Made by a program: the position numbers and the translations under genes. Of a stretch of DNA of 64,000 bases, positions 17,660-26,600 are shown one piece after another (position 1 is the stretch's first letter; every line of letters begins with the position of its first letter). Origin of the DNA: Lacinutrix sp. (GTDB taxonomy: Bacteria > Bacteroidota > Bacteroidia > Flavobacteriales > Flavobacteriaceae). The notes under the pieces are model-generated. The model worked only from the letters and a program-made list of their open reading frames with translations. It made no database searches and was not told the DNA's origin. The stretch covers positions 62,001 to 126,000 of the forward strand of contig NZ_JAQWGS010000025.1 of NCBI RefSeq assembly GCF_029238095.1. The letters run 5' to 3'.

Positions 17660-20512
17660 ATGCCAAAAAATCCTAAATTAAAATCTATTCTAATTATTGG
17701 TTCAGGTCCAATTATTATTGGTCAAGCTTGTGAGTTTGATTACTCTGGTACACAAGCTCTAAGATCTTTAAGAGAAGATGGAATTGAAACTATTTTAATC
17801 AACTCTAATCCAGCAACAATTATGACTGATCCAAGTATGGCAGATCATGTTTACTTGTTGCCTTTAACCACAAAGTCTATTATAAAAATATTAAAAGAGC
17901 ATCCTCAAATTGATGCTGTTTTACCAACAATGGGTGGACAAACAGCCTTAAATCTTTGTATAGAAACAGACGAAAAAGGAATTTGGGATGACTTTGGTGT
18001 AGAAATTATAGGTGTAAATATAGATGCCATTAATATTACTGAAGATAGAGAACAGTTTAGAGAATTAATGCTTAAAATTGGTGTGCCAATGGCACCTCAA
18101 GCTACAGCTAATTCTTATTTAAAAGGCAAAGAAATTGCACAAGAATTTGGTTTTCAATTAATTATTAGAGCATCCTTTACTTTAGGTGGAGCAGGAGCTT
18201 CTTTTGTTTATAAAGAAGAAGATTTTGATGAGTTATTAACACGTGGATTAGAAATTTCGCCTATCCATGAAGTCATGATCGATAAAGCCTTAATTGGTTG
18301 GAAAGAATATGAATTAGAATTACTTAGAGACTCCAATGGTAACGTAGTTATTATATGTTCAATAGAAAATATGGATCCTATTGGAATTCATACTGGAGAT
18401 TCAATTACTGTTGCTCCAGAAATGACATTAAGTGATAAAACGTACCAAAAAATGCGTGATATGGCAATTCACATGATGCGTAATATTGGCGATTTTGCTG
18501 GTGGGTGTAATGTGCAATTTGCTATAAGTCCAGATAAAAACGAAGACATAATTGCTATAGAAATTAATCCAAGAGTATCGCGTTCTTCAGCATTAGCAAG
18601 TAAAGCAACAGGTTATCCTATTGCTAAAATTGCTGCAAAATTAGCTTTAGGTTATCATTTAGACGAGTTGCAAAACCAGATTACAAAATCTACTTCAGCA
18701 TTATTCGAACCTACTTTAGATTACGTTATTGTAAAAATTCCGCGTTGGAATTTCGACAAATTTGAAGGAAGCGATAGACGTTTAGGTTTACAAATGAAAT
18801 CTGTTGGTGAAGTCATGGGCATTGGTAGAAGTTTCCAAGAAGCGCTTCATAAAGCAACACAATCTTTAGAAATTAAGCGTAATGGATTAGGAGCTGATGG
18901 GAAAGGCTATAAAGATTACGACCAAATAATACAGAAATTAACTTACGCAAGTTGGGATCGTGTTTTTGCTATTTACGATGCCATACAAATGGGAATACCA
19001 CTAAGTCGTATTCATGAAATCACAAAAATAGATATGTGGTTTTTAAAGCAATATGAAGAATTATATTTCATAGAAAAAGAGATTTCTACATTTACAATAG
19101 ATACTATTCAAAAAGATTTATTGCTGGAAGCTAAACAAAAAGGCTATGGTGACAGACAAATAGCACATATGTTAGGTTGTTTAGAGAGTCAAGTTTATAA
19201 TAAAAGAGAAGAACTAGGTATTAACAGAGTCTATAAGTTAGTAGATACTTGTGCTGCAGAGTTTAAAGCAAAAACACCATATTATTATTCAACTTTTGAA
19301 AGCGATGTTGAAACTGCAGATGGTAAACGTTTTGCAGATAATGAAAGTATTGTTACAGATAGAAAAAAAGTCATTGTTTTAGGTTCTGGTCCAAATAGAA
19401 TAGGTCAAGGAATTGAGTTCGATTACTGCTGTGTACATGGTATTCTAGCAGCTGCAGAATGTGGTTACGAAACCATCATGATTAACTGTAATCCTGAAAC
19501 CGTTTCAACCGATTTTGATACCGCAGATAAGCTATATTTCGAACCTGTTTTTTGGGAACATATTTATGATATTATTAGACATGAAAAACCCGAAGGTGTT
19601 ATTGTACAATTAGGTGGACAAACTGCTTTAAAGCTTGCAGAAAAATTATCTAAATATGGCATTAAGATTTTAGGAACAAGTTTCGAATCTTTAGATCTAG
19701 CCGAAGATAGAGGGTTGTTTTCTAATTTGTTAAAAGAAAATAATATTCCATATCCACAGTTTGATATCGCTACAACAGCAGATGAAGCAGCAGCAATTGC
19801 AGATGTTTTAGATTTTCCAATTTTAGTTAGACCATCTTATGTACTTGGAGGACAAGGCATGAAAATAGTAATTAATAAGCAAGAACTAGAGGAACATGTA
19901 GTAGACTTATTAAGACGTATGCCTGGAAATCAATTATTGTTAGATCATTATTTAGATGGCGCAATAGAAGCAGAGGCAGATGCTATTTGCGATGGCGAAA
20001 ATGTTCAAATAATAGGTATTATGGAACATATTGAACCTTGTGGAATTCACTCTGGAGATAGTAACGCCTTGCTTCCACCTTTTAATTTGGGTAATTTAGT
20101 GATGCAACAAATAAAAGACCATACTAAAAAAATAGCTTTGGCTTTAAATACTGTTGGATTAATAAATATTCAATTCGCTATAAAGGATGACATGGTTTAC
20201 ATTATAGAAGCCAATCCAAGAGCATCAAGAACGGTTCCATTTATTGCAAAAGCTTATGGACAACCTTATGTAAACTATGCTACAAAAGTTATGTTAGGTG
20301 AAAAGAAAGTAACCGATTTTAATTTTAATCCACAATTAAAAGGATACGCTATTAAACAACCTGTATTTTCTTTCGATAAATTCCATAATGTCAATAAGAA
20401 ATTAGGACCAGAAATGAAGAGTACTGGAGAAAGTATCTTATTTATAGATGATTTAAAAGATGATGAGTTTTATAACTTATATTCGCGTAGAAAAATGTAT
20501 TTAAGTAAATAG
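17660..20512 (+). CDS. carB: carbamoyl-phosphate synthase large subunit (short form)
   Basis: 950 residues from the ATG at 17660 (MPKNPKLKSILIIGSGP); a TTG 12 codons upstream is less likely. Two homologous CPSase halves are visible, each opening with a GSGP(I/N)(I/R)IGQ(A/G) nucleotide-binding motif at about 13 and 579 and containing ATP-grasp domains with NPR(V/A)SR motifs. It makes carbamoyl phosphate from bicarbonate, ammonia (from the CarA glutaminase) and two ATP, for pyrimidines and arginine. E. coli CarB is about 1073 residues; this one lacks the C-terminal MGS-like allosteric domain that binds UMP and ornithine, as usual in flavobacteria. carA is not in this window. Confidence 0.95.
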   Translation: MPKNPKLKSILIIGSGPIIIGQACEFDYSGTQALRSLREDGIETILINSNPATIMTDPSMADHVYLLPLTTKSIIKILKEHPQIDAVLPTMGGQTALNLCIETDEKGIWDDFGVEIIGVNIDAINITEDREQFRELMLKIGVPMAPQATANSYLKGKEIAQEFGFQLIIRASFTLGGAGASFVYKEEDFDELLTRGLEISPIHEVMIDKALIGWKEYELELLRDSNGNVVIICSIENMDPIGIHTGDSITVAPEMTLSDKTYQKMRDMAIHMMRNIGDFAGGCNVQFAISPDKNEDIIAIEINPRVSRSSALASKATGYPIAKIAAKLALGYHLDELQNQITKSTSALFEPTLDYVIVKIPRWNFDKFEGSDRRLGLQMKSVGEVMGIGRSFQEALHKATQSLEIKRNGLGADGKGYKDYDQIIQKLTYASWDRVFAIYDAIQMGIPLSRIHEITKIDMWFLKQYEELYFIEKEISTFTIDTIQKDLLLEAKQKGYGDRQIAHMLGCLESQVYNKREELGINRVYKLVDTCAAEFKAKTPYYYSTFESDVETADGKRFADNESIVTDRKKVIVLGSGPNRIGQGIEFDYCCVHGILAAAECGYETIMINCNPETVSTDFDTADKLYFEPVFWEHIYDIIRHEKPEGVIVQLGGQTALKLAEKLSKYGIKILGTSFESLDLAEDRGLFSNLLKENNIPYPQFDIATTADEAAAIADVLDFPILVRPSYVLGGQGMKIVINKQELEEHVVDLLRRMPGNQLLLDHYLDGAIEAEADAICDGENVQIIGIMEHIEPCGIHSGDSNALLPPFNLGNLVMQQIKDHTKKIALALNTVGLINIQFAIKDDMVYIIEANPRASRTVPFIAKAYGQPYVNYATKVMLGEKKVTDFNFNPQLKGYAIKQPVFSFDKFHNVNKKLGPEMKSTGESILFIDDLKDDEFYNLYSRRKMYLSK

Positions 20513-20556
20513 TAACATTTACAGTTTTAATTTTTTTCTTTTTAAACAATCACTAA

Positions 20557-21579
20557 GTGAGTTATATTATAGGTATTTCAGCGTTTTATCATGACTCAGC
20601 AGCATGTTTAATTTACGAAGGTAAAATTATTGCAGCAGTACAAGAAGAACGTTTTACCAGAATAAAGCATGATTCAGCATTTCCTATAGAAGCCATTAAC
20701 TTTTGTTTACAAAAAGCAGAAATAGATATCGCATCTGTAGATTTAGTTGTTTTCTACGAGAAGCCTTTTATAAAGTTCGATCGTATTATTAACACATTAC
20801 AAAACCAAGCACCATTTACTTTTAATTTATTTAGAAAGACACTCATGTCTTGGTTAAAAAGTAAACTTTGGGTGTCAAGTACCATCGCTAAAGAATTAAA
20901 TTATAAAGGCGAAATTATTTATACCGAACATCATGAAGCTCATGCTGCAGGAAGTTTTTTTACCTCTCCTTATAAAGAGGCAGTAATTGTAACTATAGAT
21001 GGAGTAGGAGAAAAAGCATGTACTACAATTTCTGTTGGAAAAAACAATACAATAGAGATTATTAAAGAGCAACATTATCCACATTCCGTAGGGTTGTTAT
21101 ATTCTGCATTTACACAATATTGTGGTTTTATGGTAAATTCAGGTGAATACAAACTCATGGGTTTAGCACCTTATGGAAAGCCAATTTATAAACAACAGAT
21201 TTTAGACCATATTGTTAGTTATGATAACACAGGACTAATAGAATTAAATTTAGATTGTTTCGCTTTCGAAAAAGGAAAATCTACAATAAACTCTAAATTT
21301 TGTAATGTTTTTGGAAAACCACAAAGGCAATTAGAAGATAAAATGGATGATTTTTATTGCGACATAGCTTGCTCAATTCAAGCAGTTATAGAAGATATTA
21401 TTATTACAATATTAGCTTACGCAAAAGAACTTACTGGTTTAGATAATTTATGCCTTTCTGGAGGTGTTGCATTAAACTGTAAAGCCAATGGAGAACTTTT
21501 AGGCAATTCTTTATTTAAAAACATTTGGGTACAACCAGGTTCTGGAGATTCTGGTTGCGCTAAGATACATAATAAATAA
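20557..21579 (+). pseudogene. truncated carbamoyltransferase (NodU/CmcH/TobZ family)
   Basis: 340 codons from a GTG start (SYIIGISAFYHDSAACL). The N-terminal Kae1/YgjD-like domain is intact, with the metal-binding histidine stretch EHHEAHAAGSFF at about 127-138, IDGVGE at about 149-154 and the late motif LSGGVALNCKANGE. The family continues after a GDSGGA-type motif into a C-terminal domain, giving about 580-610 residues. Here the frame reaches GDSGCA and then runs into five unrelated codons and a stop, so the C-terminal domain is missing. It starts 44 bp after carB, whose product supplies carbamoyl phosphate. I read it as a 3'-deleted gene; a working short form is not excluded. Confidence 0.8.
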
Positions 21580-21640
21580 AAGCAAAATAACCAGCTATTA
21601 GCATTACAATTACAATACCTGTTTTAAAAAGAAATTTCAT
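21560..21640 (-). CDS. 26-residue membrane peptide, possible 5' fragment of a lost gene
   Basis: An ATG at 21640, 16 bp after the rmuC stop codon on the same strand, opens a 26-codon frame: a basic start (MKFLFKTG) followed by one hydrophobic helix and a TAG stop. Its last 20 bp overlap the end of the truncated carbamoyltransferase on the other strand. It may be a genuine small membrane protein. Alternatively it is the first part of a membrane-anchored protein whose remainder was lost in the deletion that also cut the carbamoyltransferase. Confidence 0.4.
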   Translation of the reverse strand: MKFLFKTGIVIVMLIAGYFAFIYYVS

Positions 21641-21656
21641 AGTCGTTTTTTAGTAA

Positions 21657-23042
21657 TTAAAAGTCTTCGTTGGCGCGCTTAATAATTTTTTCTGGTAAAG
21701 CTTTTTTTGCTTTCGCTCCTAATTTTTTTATTTTTTCAACGCTTGTAATTAAGTTTCCTTTGCCATCTACTAATTTGTTCATAGCAGCAGAATAATCTTT
21801 TTTGGCGTCATCAATTTTCTTACCAACACCAGTTAAATCTGTTACAAGACCATGAAATTTATCGTATAAGGCACCAGCTTGACGTGCAATTTCTATGGCA
21901 TTTTGTTGTTGTTTTTCGTTATTCCACATGCTATCTACAGTGCGTAAAGTAGCTAGAAGTGTAGCAGGTGTTACAATTACAATATTCTTTTCGAAAGCTT
22001 TGTTGTAAATCGAATTATCAGCATTAATAGCAACAGCAAATGCTGGTTCTATAGGTATAAAAAGCAAAACAAAATCTGGACTTTCTATATCGTATAAATC
22101 TTCATATTTTTTATCAGAGAGCTGGTCTACGTGTCTTCTTATAGAATTAATATGTGCTTTTAAATAGGTTTCACGGTCTTCATCATATGCATTTACATAA
22201 CGTTCGTAATCTGTTAAAGAGACTTTACTATCAATCATCATTTTTTTGTTGTCTGGTAAGTGTAATACAATATCTGGTAATACTCTTGTGCCATCTTCTC
22301 TGGTAAAACTTTGTTGTACAAAATATTCTCTATCTTTTTCTAAACCAGATTTTTCAAGTACACGTTCAAGTACTAATTCACCCCAATTTCCTTGCATTTT
22401 ACTATCGCCTTTTAAGGCTCGTGTGAGGTTAGTGGCTTCTTTTGTCATTTGTTGGTTTAAATCTTTTAGACCTAGCAATTGTTCTTTTAAAGCCGAGTGC
22501 ATCGAGATACTTTCTTTTTGTGTAGAATCTACTTTCTCTTCAAACGTTTTAATTTTTTCTTGAAGCGGATTTAATATATTCTTAATGTTTTCTTTGTTCT
22601 GAAGTGTAAATTTTTCAGACTTAGCATCTAGGATTTTATTGGCTAAATTTTCGAAATCTGTGCGCAATTGCTTTTGGCGTTCTTCTAATTCTTCGTCTCT
22701 TTTTATATTAAGTTGTTGAAGGTTTTCGTATTCTGAATTTCTACGTGTTAATTCGGTATTTAAAAAATCTTTTTCACGACGAATAGCTTCACGCTCTGCT
22801 TCAATTTTTGAAATAACATCTCTTAACTCCGTTAGTTTAACATCGAAATTATGATTTTGTTTTTGGTTTTCGGATTCCGAGAATTGCTTAAAGTCGTTTA
22901 ACTGTTGTTGTAAATTAGTGTTTCGTTCTTCAAGAGTACTTTTTTCGCTTTTGCTTTTTAATTTTGTAACGAGCATACCTAAGTAGGCTCCAATTATAGA
23001 TGAAATTAAAATAGCAAGTATAAGAATTAGGTTATCGTTCAT
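21657..23042 (-). CDS. rmuC: DNA recombination protein RmuC
   Basis: 461 residues. A membrane helix at about 4-22 is followed by a long coiled coil (about 30-190, rich in E/K/Q) and the RmuC core domain at about 200-420, with GNWGELVLERVLEKSGL and the nuclease-like segments RVLPDIVLHLPDNKKMMIDSK. RmuC restrains DNA inversions at short inverted repeats; the PD-(D/E)xK-like fold suggests a nuclease. It is the first gene of its strand here, with only the 26-residue ORF downstream. Confidence 0.92.
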   Translation of the reverse strand: MNDNLILILAILISSIIGAYLGMLVTKLKSKSEKSTLEERNTNLQQQLNDFKQFSESENQKQNHNFDVKLTELRDVISKIEAEREAIRREKDFLNTELTRRNSEYENLQQLNIKRDEELEERQKQLRTDFENLANKILDAKSEKFTLQNKENIKNILNPLQEKIKTFEEKVDSTQKESISMHSALKEQLLGLKDLNQQMTKEATNLTRALKGDSKMQGNWGELVLERVLEKSGLEKDREYFVQQSFTREDGTRVLPDIVLHLPDNKKMMIDSKVSLTDYERYVNAYDEDRETYLKAHINSIRRHVDQLSDKKYEDLYDIESPDFVLLFIPIEPAFAVAINADNSIYNKAFEKNIVIVTPATLLATLRTVDSMWNNEKQQQNAIEIARQAGALYDKFHGLVTDLTGVGKKIDDAKKDYSAAMNKLVDGKGNLITSVEKIKKLGAKAKKALPEKIIKRANEDF

Positions 23043-23116
23043 TTAAAACATTGAATTTTATCAAAGATAAATAAATTTGAGTGGAAGACTCACAAACTGA
23101 GACTGTAAACTGAATA

Positions 23117-23911
23117 CTATTTTTTTACTCTAAAACTTCCTGTTTTGTCATCAAAAGCAATTAAATCTTTTGGAAATAAAGTGTTAAATGTCCCTTTTTC
23201 TATAAGATTACAAGGCGCATCGCAAATCACTTCAGTATTTGTCATTACAATTATAGTATCGCATAATTGTATTGCTAAATCTATTTCATGAGAGGAGAAA
23301 AGTATCGTTTTACCAGTCTCTTTAGTTATTTTTTGAAGTAGTTTTAATATGTATGCTTTGTGATACATATCTAAATGAGTTGTGGGTTCATCTAGAATAA
23401 TAAGGTCTGTATCTTGAGCTAAAGCTCTTGCAATCATTACTTTTTGTAGTTGTCCGTCGCTAAGTTCGAAGCATCTTTTAAATTTTAAAGACTCTATATT
23501 TGTTTGCGAAATGGCTTTGTTTATTATTTCTAAATCTTGATTCGATAGGTTTCCAACCCAATTAGTGTAAGGTTGTCTACCTAAAGCAATGAGCTCGAAA
23601 ACAGATAAATTTTTAGAAGCAATCTGCTCTGTTAGTACCAAACTTTGCACTTTTGCTAAATCTTTGGCTGCATATTGATTTATTGGTTTGTTATGAATGC
23701 TTATTTCTCCATGTAAAATAGGTTGCACGTTTGTAATTGTGCGTAGTAATGTAGATTTACCAACACCATTTCCACCTACTAAACCTATTAATTCTCCTTT
23801 TTGTAAATTTAAATTAATATTTGAAGCCACAATAGTTGTAGTCTTTTTAGACTGGTAACCAATGAAAAGGTTTTTTGTTTTTAGGATGGTATGTTGGTTT
23901 TTGCTTTTCAT
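23117..23911 (-). CDS. ABC transporter ATPase for corrinoid/siderophore uptake
   Basis: 264 residues. Walker A GGNGVGKST is at 46-54, the signature reads LSDGQ (Asp in place of the first Gly of LSGGQ), and Walker B LIILDEP and the switch His in FSSHEID follow. It belongs to the FecE/BtuD/HmuV group. It follows the permease gene immediately (1 bp apart) in a binding protein-permease-ATPase operon. Given the divergent riboswitch-controlled TonB receptor, vitamin B12 or another corrinoid is the likely substrate. Confidence 0.88.
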   Translation of the reverse strand: MKSKNQHTILKTKNLFIGYQSKKTTTIVASNINLNLQKGELIGLVGGNGVGKSTLLRTITNVQPILHGEISIHNKPINQYAAKDLAKVQSLVLTEQIASKNLSVFELIALGRQPYTNWVGNLSNQDLEIINKAISQTNIESLKFKRCFELSDGQLQKVMIARALAQDTDLIILDEPTTHLDMYHKAYILKLLQKITKETGKTILFSSHEIDLAIQLCDTIIVMTNTEVICDAPCNLIEKGTFNTLFPKDLIAFDDKTGSFRVKK

Positions 23912-24937
23912 TTAAAATACCATTTTACGTTTTCTAACTAATAACCAAACCACAACAGGAGCACCAATTAAACTAGTAATTGCATTAATAGGTAAAGTAT
24001 AATCTGTATTTGGTAATTGAGCTATACTATCGCAAATAAGCATCACAATTGCACCAAATAAGAACACTGCTGGTAATAATAATCTATGGTTAGAGGTATT
24101 AAAAATCTGTCTGGTAATGTGCGGAATTGCCAAACCAATAAATGCAATTGGTCCTGCAAAGGCAGTTATAGTTCCTGCTAATAAACTAGTAGCTATAATT
24201 ATAATAAGACGACTTTGTTTTAAATTTAAACCTAAACTTTTTGCATAGTTTTCGCCTAATAAAAGCGTGTTTAGTGCTTTTATAGATGCTATACTAAACA
24301 GAATACCAATAGTGTAAATAATAGCAAATATTTTAAGTTCTTTCCATTGTAAATCGCCTAAACTACCAAATCCCCAAAAAATGTATTGCTGTAATTCTTC
24401 GGCAGAACTAAAATAGGAGAGTACGCTTACAACTGCAGCTGTAATACTGCCAAACATAAGCCCAATAATTAAAATAGCCATAGTATCTCTTACTTTAGAC
24501 GATACTATTAAAACCGTTAATAACACCAAAAAACTACCTAAGCTAGCAGCAATAACTAAACTCCATTTTGATACTAAAAGCGTTGCAAAAAAGCCACCAA
24601 AAACCGAAGAACCCATTATTAAAAGCGCGACACCTAAACTTGCGCCAGAAGTAATACCTAAAACAAAAGGACCTGCTAATGGATTACGAAAAAGCGTTTG
24701 CATTAATAATCCTGAAATTCCTAATCCAGAACCTACCAAAATGGCTGTTATTGCTTTTGGTAGCCTATAGTTTTGAATAATGTATTCTTGTCTAGTATAA
24801 TCTTCTGCGTGAGCAAAAAAACTATGTAATATGGTTTTAAATGGTATTGAGATAGAGCCCAAACTTACATTCGCAAAAAAGAGTATAACAAGTATTATTA
24901 TAAGTATTATAAAATTGTATTTATAGTTTTTGCTCAT
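23912..24937 (-). CDS. FecCD/BtuC-type ABC permease
   Basis: 341 residues with about ten membrane helices, the FecCD family pattern. The conserved RLPKAITAILVGSGLGISG, NPLAGPFVLG and GPIAFIGLAIPHITR motifs are present; the last is the ATPase-contacting coupling region. It forms the inner membrane channel with the neighbouring ATPase. The operon is followed by an unrelated gene and preceded by the binding lipoprotein 18 bp away. Corrinoid specificity is inferred from the adjacent riboswitch and receptor. Confidence 0.9.
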   Translation of the reverse strand: MSKNYKYNFIILIIILVILFFANVSLGSISIPFKTILHSFFAHAEDYTRQEYIIQNYRLPKAITAILVGSGLGISGLLMQTLFRNPLAGPFVLGITSGASLGVALLIMGSSVFGGFFATLLVSKWSLVIAASLGSFLVLLTVLIVSSKVRDTMAILIIGLMFGSITAAVVSVLSYFSSAEELQQYIFWGFGSLGDLQWKELKIFAIIYTIGILFSIASIKALNTLLLGENYAKSLGLNLKQSRLIIIIATSLLAGTITAFAGPIAFIGLAIPHITRQIFNTSNHRLLLPAVFLFGAIVMLICDSIAQLPNTDYTLPINAITSLIGAPVVVWLLVRKRKMVF

Positions 24938-24955
24938 GTAATGTAAATCCGTATT

Positions 24956-26128
24956 CTATTTTAATTTTTTAAAGAAAAAAGTATTGTAGTCTGGTAGTAG
25001 TTCTGGATGGCAAATTTTAACAATGTCTTTTAAAACTAAATCTGGTCTTGCTGTACCTAATTCGTAATATAAAACACCACCAGTTTCTCCTGTGGTATTT
25101 GCAAACGTATAAATATTATCGTTTTTAAAAGCATTAAATTTAGAATAATGCGAACTGCCTTTTAATAGAGCGTCTTTGCTAGTATAGTAAGATGGACTCA
25201 ACCAAAAATCTGCATTTTGTGCTTTATTAAATACAATTTCAAAGTTAAGTGGTATACTGCCTTTGTCCTTAGTGTGGCTCCATAAATAATTAGTGTTGCC
25301 ATCTTTTAAAAGTTGGGCTTCTGTGCTTGTTCCATTTGGCAAATACCAAATATCTTTATACATCGCTCCACATAAAATAGTAGGTTTAGCATTAGCGTTT
25401 TGAGCTAATATTTTTGCTTCATTGTAATCTTGTTTAATGGTATTAAATATAGAATCGGCTTCTTTCTCCTTGTTATAAAGTGCGCCAAAAAACTTGATCC
25501 ATTCTGCTTTTGCAAGTGCAGATTTTTCTATCCAATCGCCATTATAAATTACTGGAATACTAGCTTTTTTTATTGTTTCTAGAGACTTGCTTTTTCCATC
25601 TACACCAAAAGCAACAACTACATCTGGATTTAATTCCAAAAGCACTTCTGTATTTAGACCTTCATTTTTACCAAGTTCTCTAATGTTTTTATTATCTATT
25701 CTCGCTCTTGTTTTATTAGAAGAGACATAATCTGTTCCAGGAAACCCAACTAAAGTTTGTTCTACTCCTAAAAGTTCTAATGCAGGAATGTGTGTGGTAG
25801 AGGTTACAACTATTTTTTGAACTGGTGTAATAATAATACCATCATACGCATCATTATTAAATGTTGTTTTCGCAGCTTCTTCTTTAGAAATTAAAACATA
25901 TTTAAAGGTTTGGTTGCTTTCAGGCCAAGGATTTTTTATTTCTAAAATACTGTGGTTATTATTTTTTGTTACTAAAAAACCTTCTGCATAATTGTTTTTA
26001 GTATTATCTCCTTCTTCAATATAAAAATCATCAGGTGTTAAGTTTTGAGTCGCTTCTTTACAATTCAGTAAAATTGAGAATGAAAATAAAAACAATAAAA
26101 AAGGTTTGTTTGGTAACATTAGTGACAT
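24956..26128 (-). CDS. periplasmic corrinoid/iron-complex binding lipoprotein
   Basis: 390 residues. A lipoprotein signal ends in lipobox LLNC at about residue 23. The mature part contains a BtuF/FhuD-like type III binding fold, with segments such as KIVVTSTTHIPALELLG, FPGTDYVSS and LNPDVVVAFG. At 390 residues it is longer than BtuF, as usual for Bacteroidota members. The ATG at 26119, three codons in, is an alternative start. It is the first gene of the operon with the permease and ATPase, and diverges from the small ORF, riboswitch and TonB receptor. Confidence 0.88.
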   Translation of the reverse strand: MSLMLPNKPFLLFLFSFSILLNCKEATQNLTPDDFYIEEGDNTKNNYAEGFLVTKNNNHSILEIKNPWPESNQTFKYVLISKEEAAKTTFNNDAYDGIIITPVQKIVVTSTTHIPALELLGVEQTLVGFPGTDYVSSNKTRARIDNKNIRELGKNEGLNTEVLLELNPDVVVAFGVDGKSKSLETIKKASIPVIYNGDWIEKSALAKAEWIKFFGALYNKEKEADSIFNTIKQDYNEAKILAQNANAKPTILCGAMYKDIWYLPNGTSTEAQLLKDGNTNYLWSHTKDKGSIPLNFEIVFNKAQNADFWLSPSYYTSKDALLKGSSHYSKFNAFKNDNIYTFANTTGETGGVLYYELGTARPDLVLKDIVKICHPELLPDYNTFFFKKLK

Positions 26129-26172
26129 TTAGGTAGGTGAAATTCTTGTAAATTTATATTAAAATCTAGACC

Positions 26173-26280
26173 ATGAATAATAATTCAAATTTAATAATAT
26201 ATATAGTAGGAGGCATTATTTTACTTCATTTTTTAGTTGGTTTTATTTATTTATTCTACAAAATGAATAAGAAAAAGTAA
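26173..26280 (+). CDS. 35-residue single-pass membrane peptide
   Basis: A complete ATG-to-TAA frame of 35 codons: polar start (MNNNSN), one long hydrophobic helix of about 22 residues and a lysine-rich end (KMNKKK), a convincing small membrane protein topology. It lies in the divergent region between the binding lipoprotein gene and the cobalamin riboswitch, upstream of the riboswitch and so outside its control. It may be an accessory subunit of the uptake system, but nothing beyond position supports that. Confidence 0.45.
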   Translation: MNNNSNLIIYIVGGIILLHFLVGFIYLFYKMNKKK

Positions 26281-26310
26281 ATTTTGTTAGTCTGTAACTA
26301 AAAAACACTC

Positions 26311-26318
26311 TACTTTCG
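26311..26318 (+). promoter_or_regulatory. probable -7 element upstream of the riboswitch
   Basis: TACTTTCG resembles TAnnTTTG with one substitution and sits just before the aptamer; no good -33 element is at the 19-nt spacing. Confidence 0.4.
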
Positions 26319-26324
26319 CGTCGA

Positions 26325-26518
26325 ATTTTGGTTTGATTTCGCAAAAAAAAGCAAAATCGATTAAAAGGGAATCTAGTTAAAATCTAGAACTGTTCCCGCA
26401 ACTGTAAGTTTTTACTGAAATTATTTTTAGTACTTCTATAGAAGGTGTTATTACTTCAAAACCACTGGCTTTGGCTGGGAAGGTATAATAACATATAACG
26501 AGTCAGGAGACCTGCCAT
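26325..26518 (+). promoter_or_regulatory. cobalamin (B12) riboswitch
   Basis: The leader of the TonB receptor contains the ordered B12 aptamer elements: AAGGGAATCTAG near 26365, the B12-box-like TTCCCGCAACTGTAA at about 26393-26407, a variable arm, CCACTGGCTTTGGCTGGGAAGG at about 26462-26483 (core split here across two segments) and the closing GAGTCAGGAGACCTGCC at 26500-26516. Adenosylcobalamin or a related corrinoid would repress expression of the downstream receptor. No Rho-independent terminator is obvious after it, so control of translation initiation is more likely. Confidence 0.92.
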
Positions 26519-26600
26519 TTTCAAAACAAATAAGTATAACTTTCGGGATAAAAGTTGCTGTATGGAAATCTATACGCTCTCGATTTAATTTAATTTAAAC

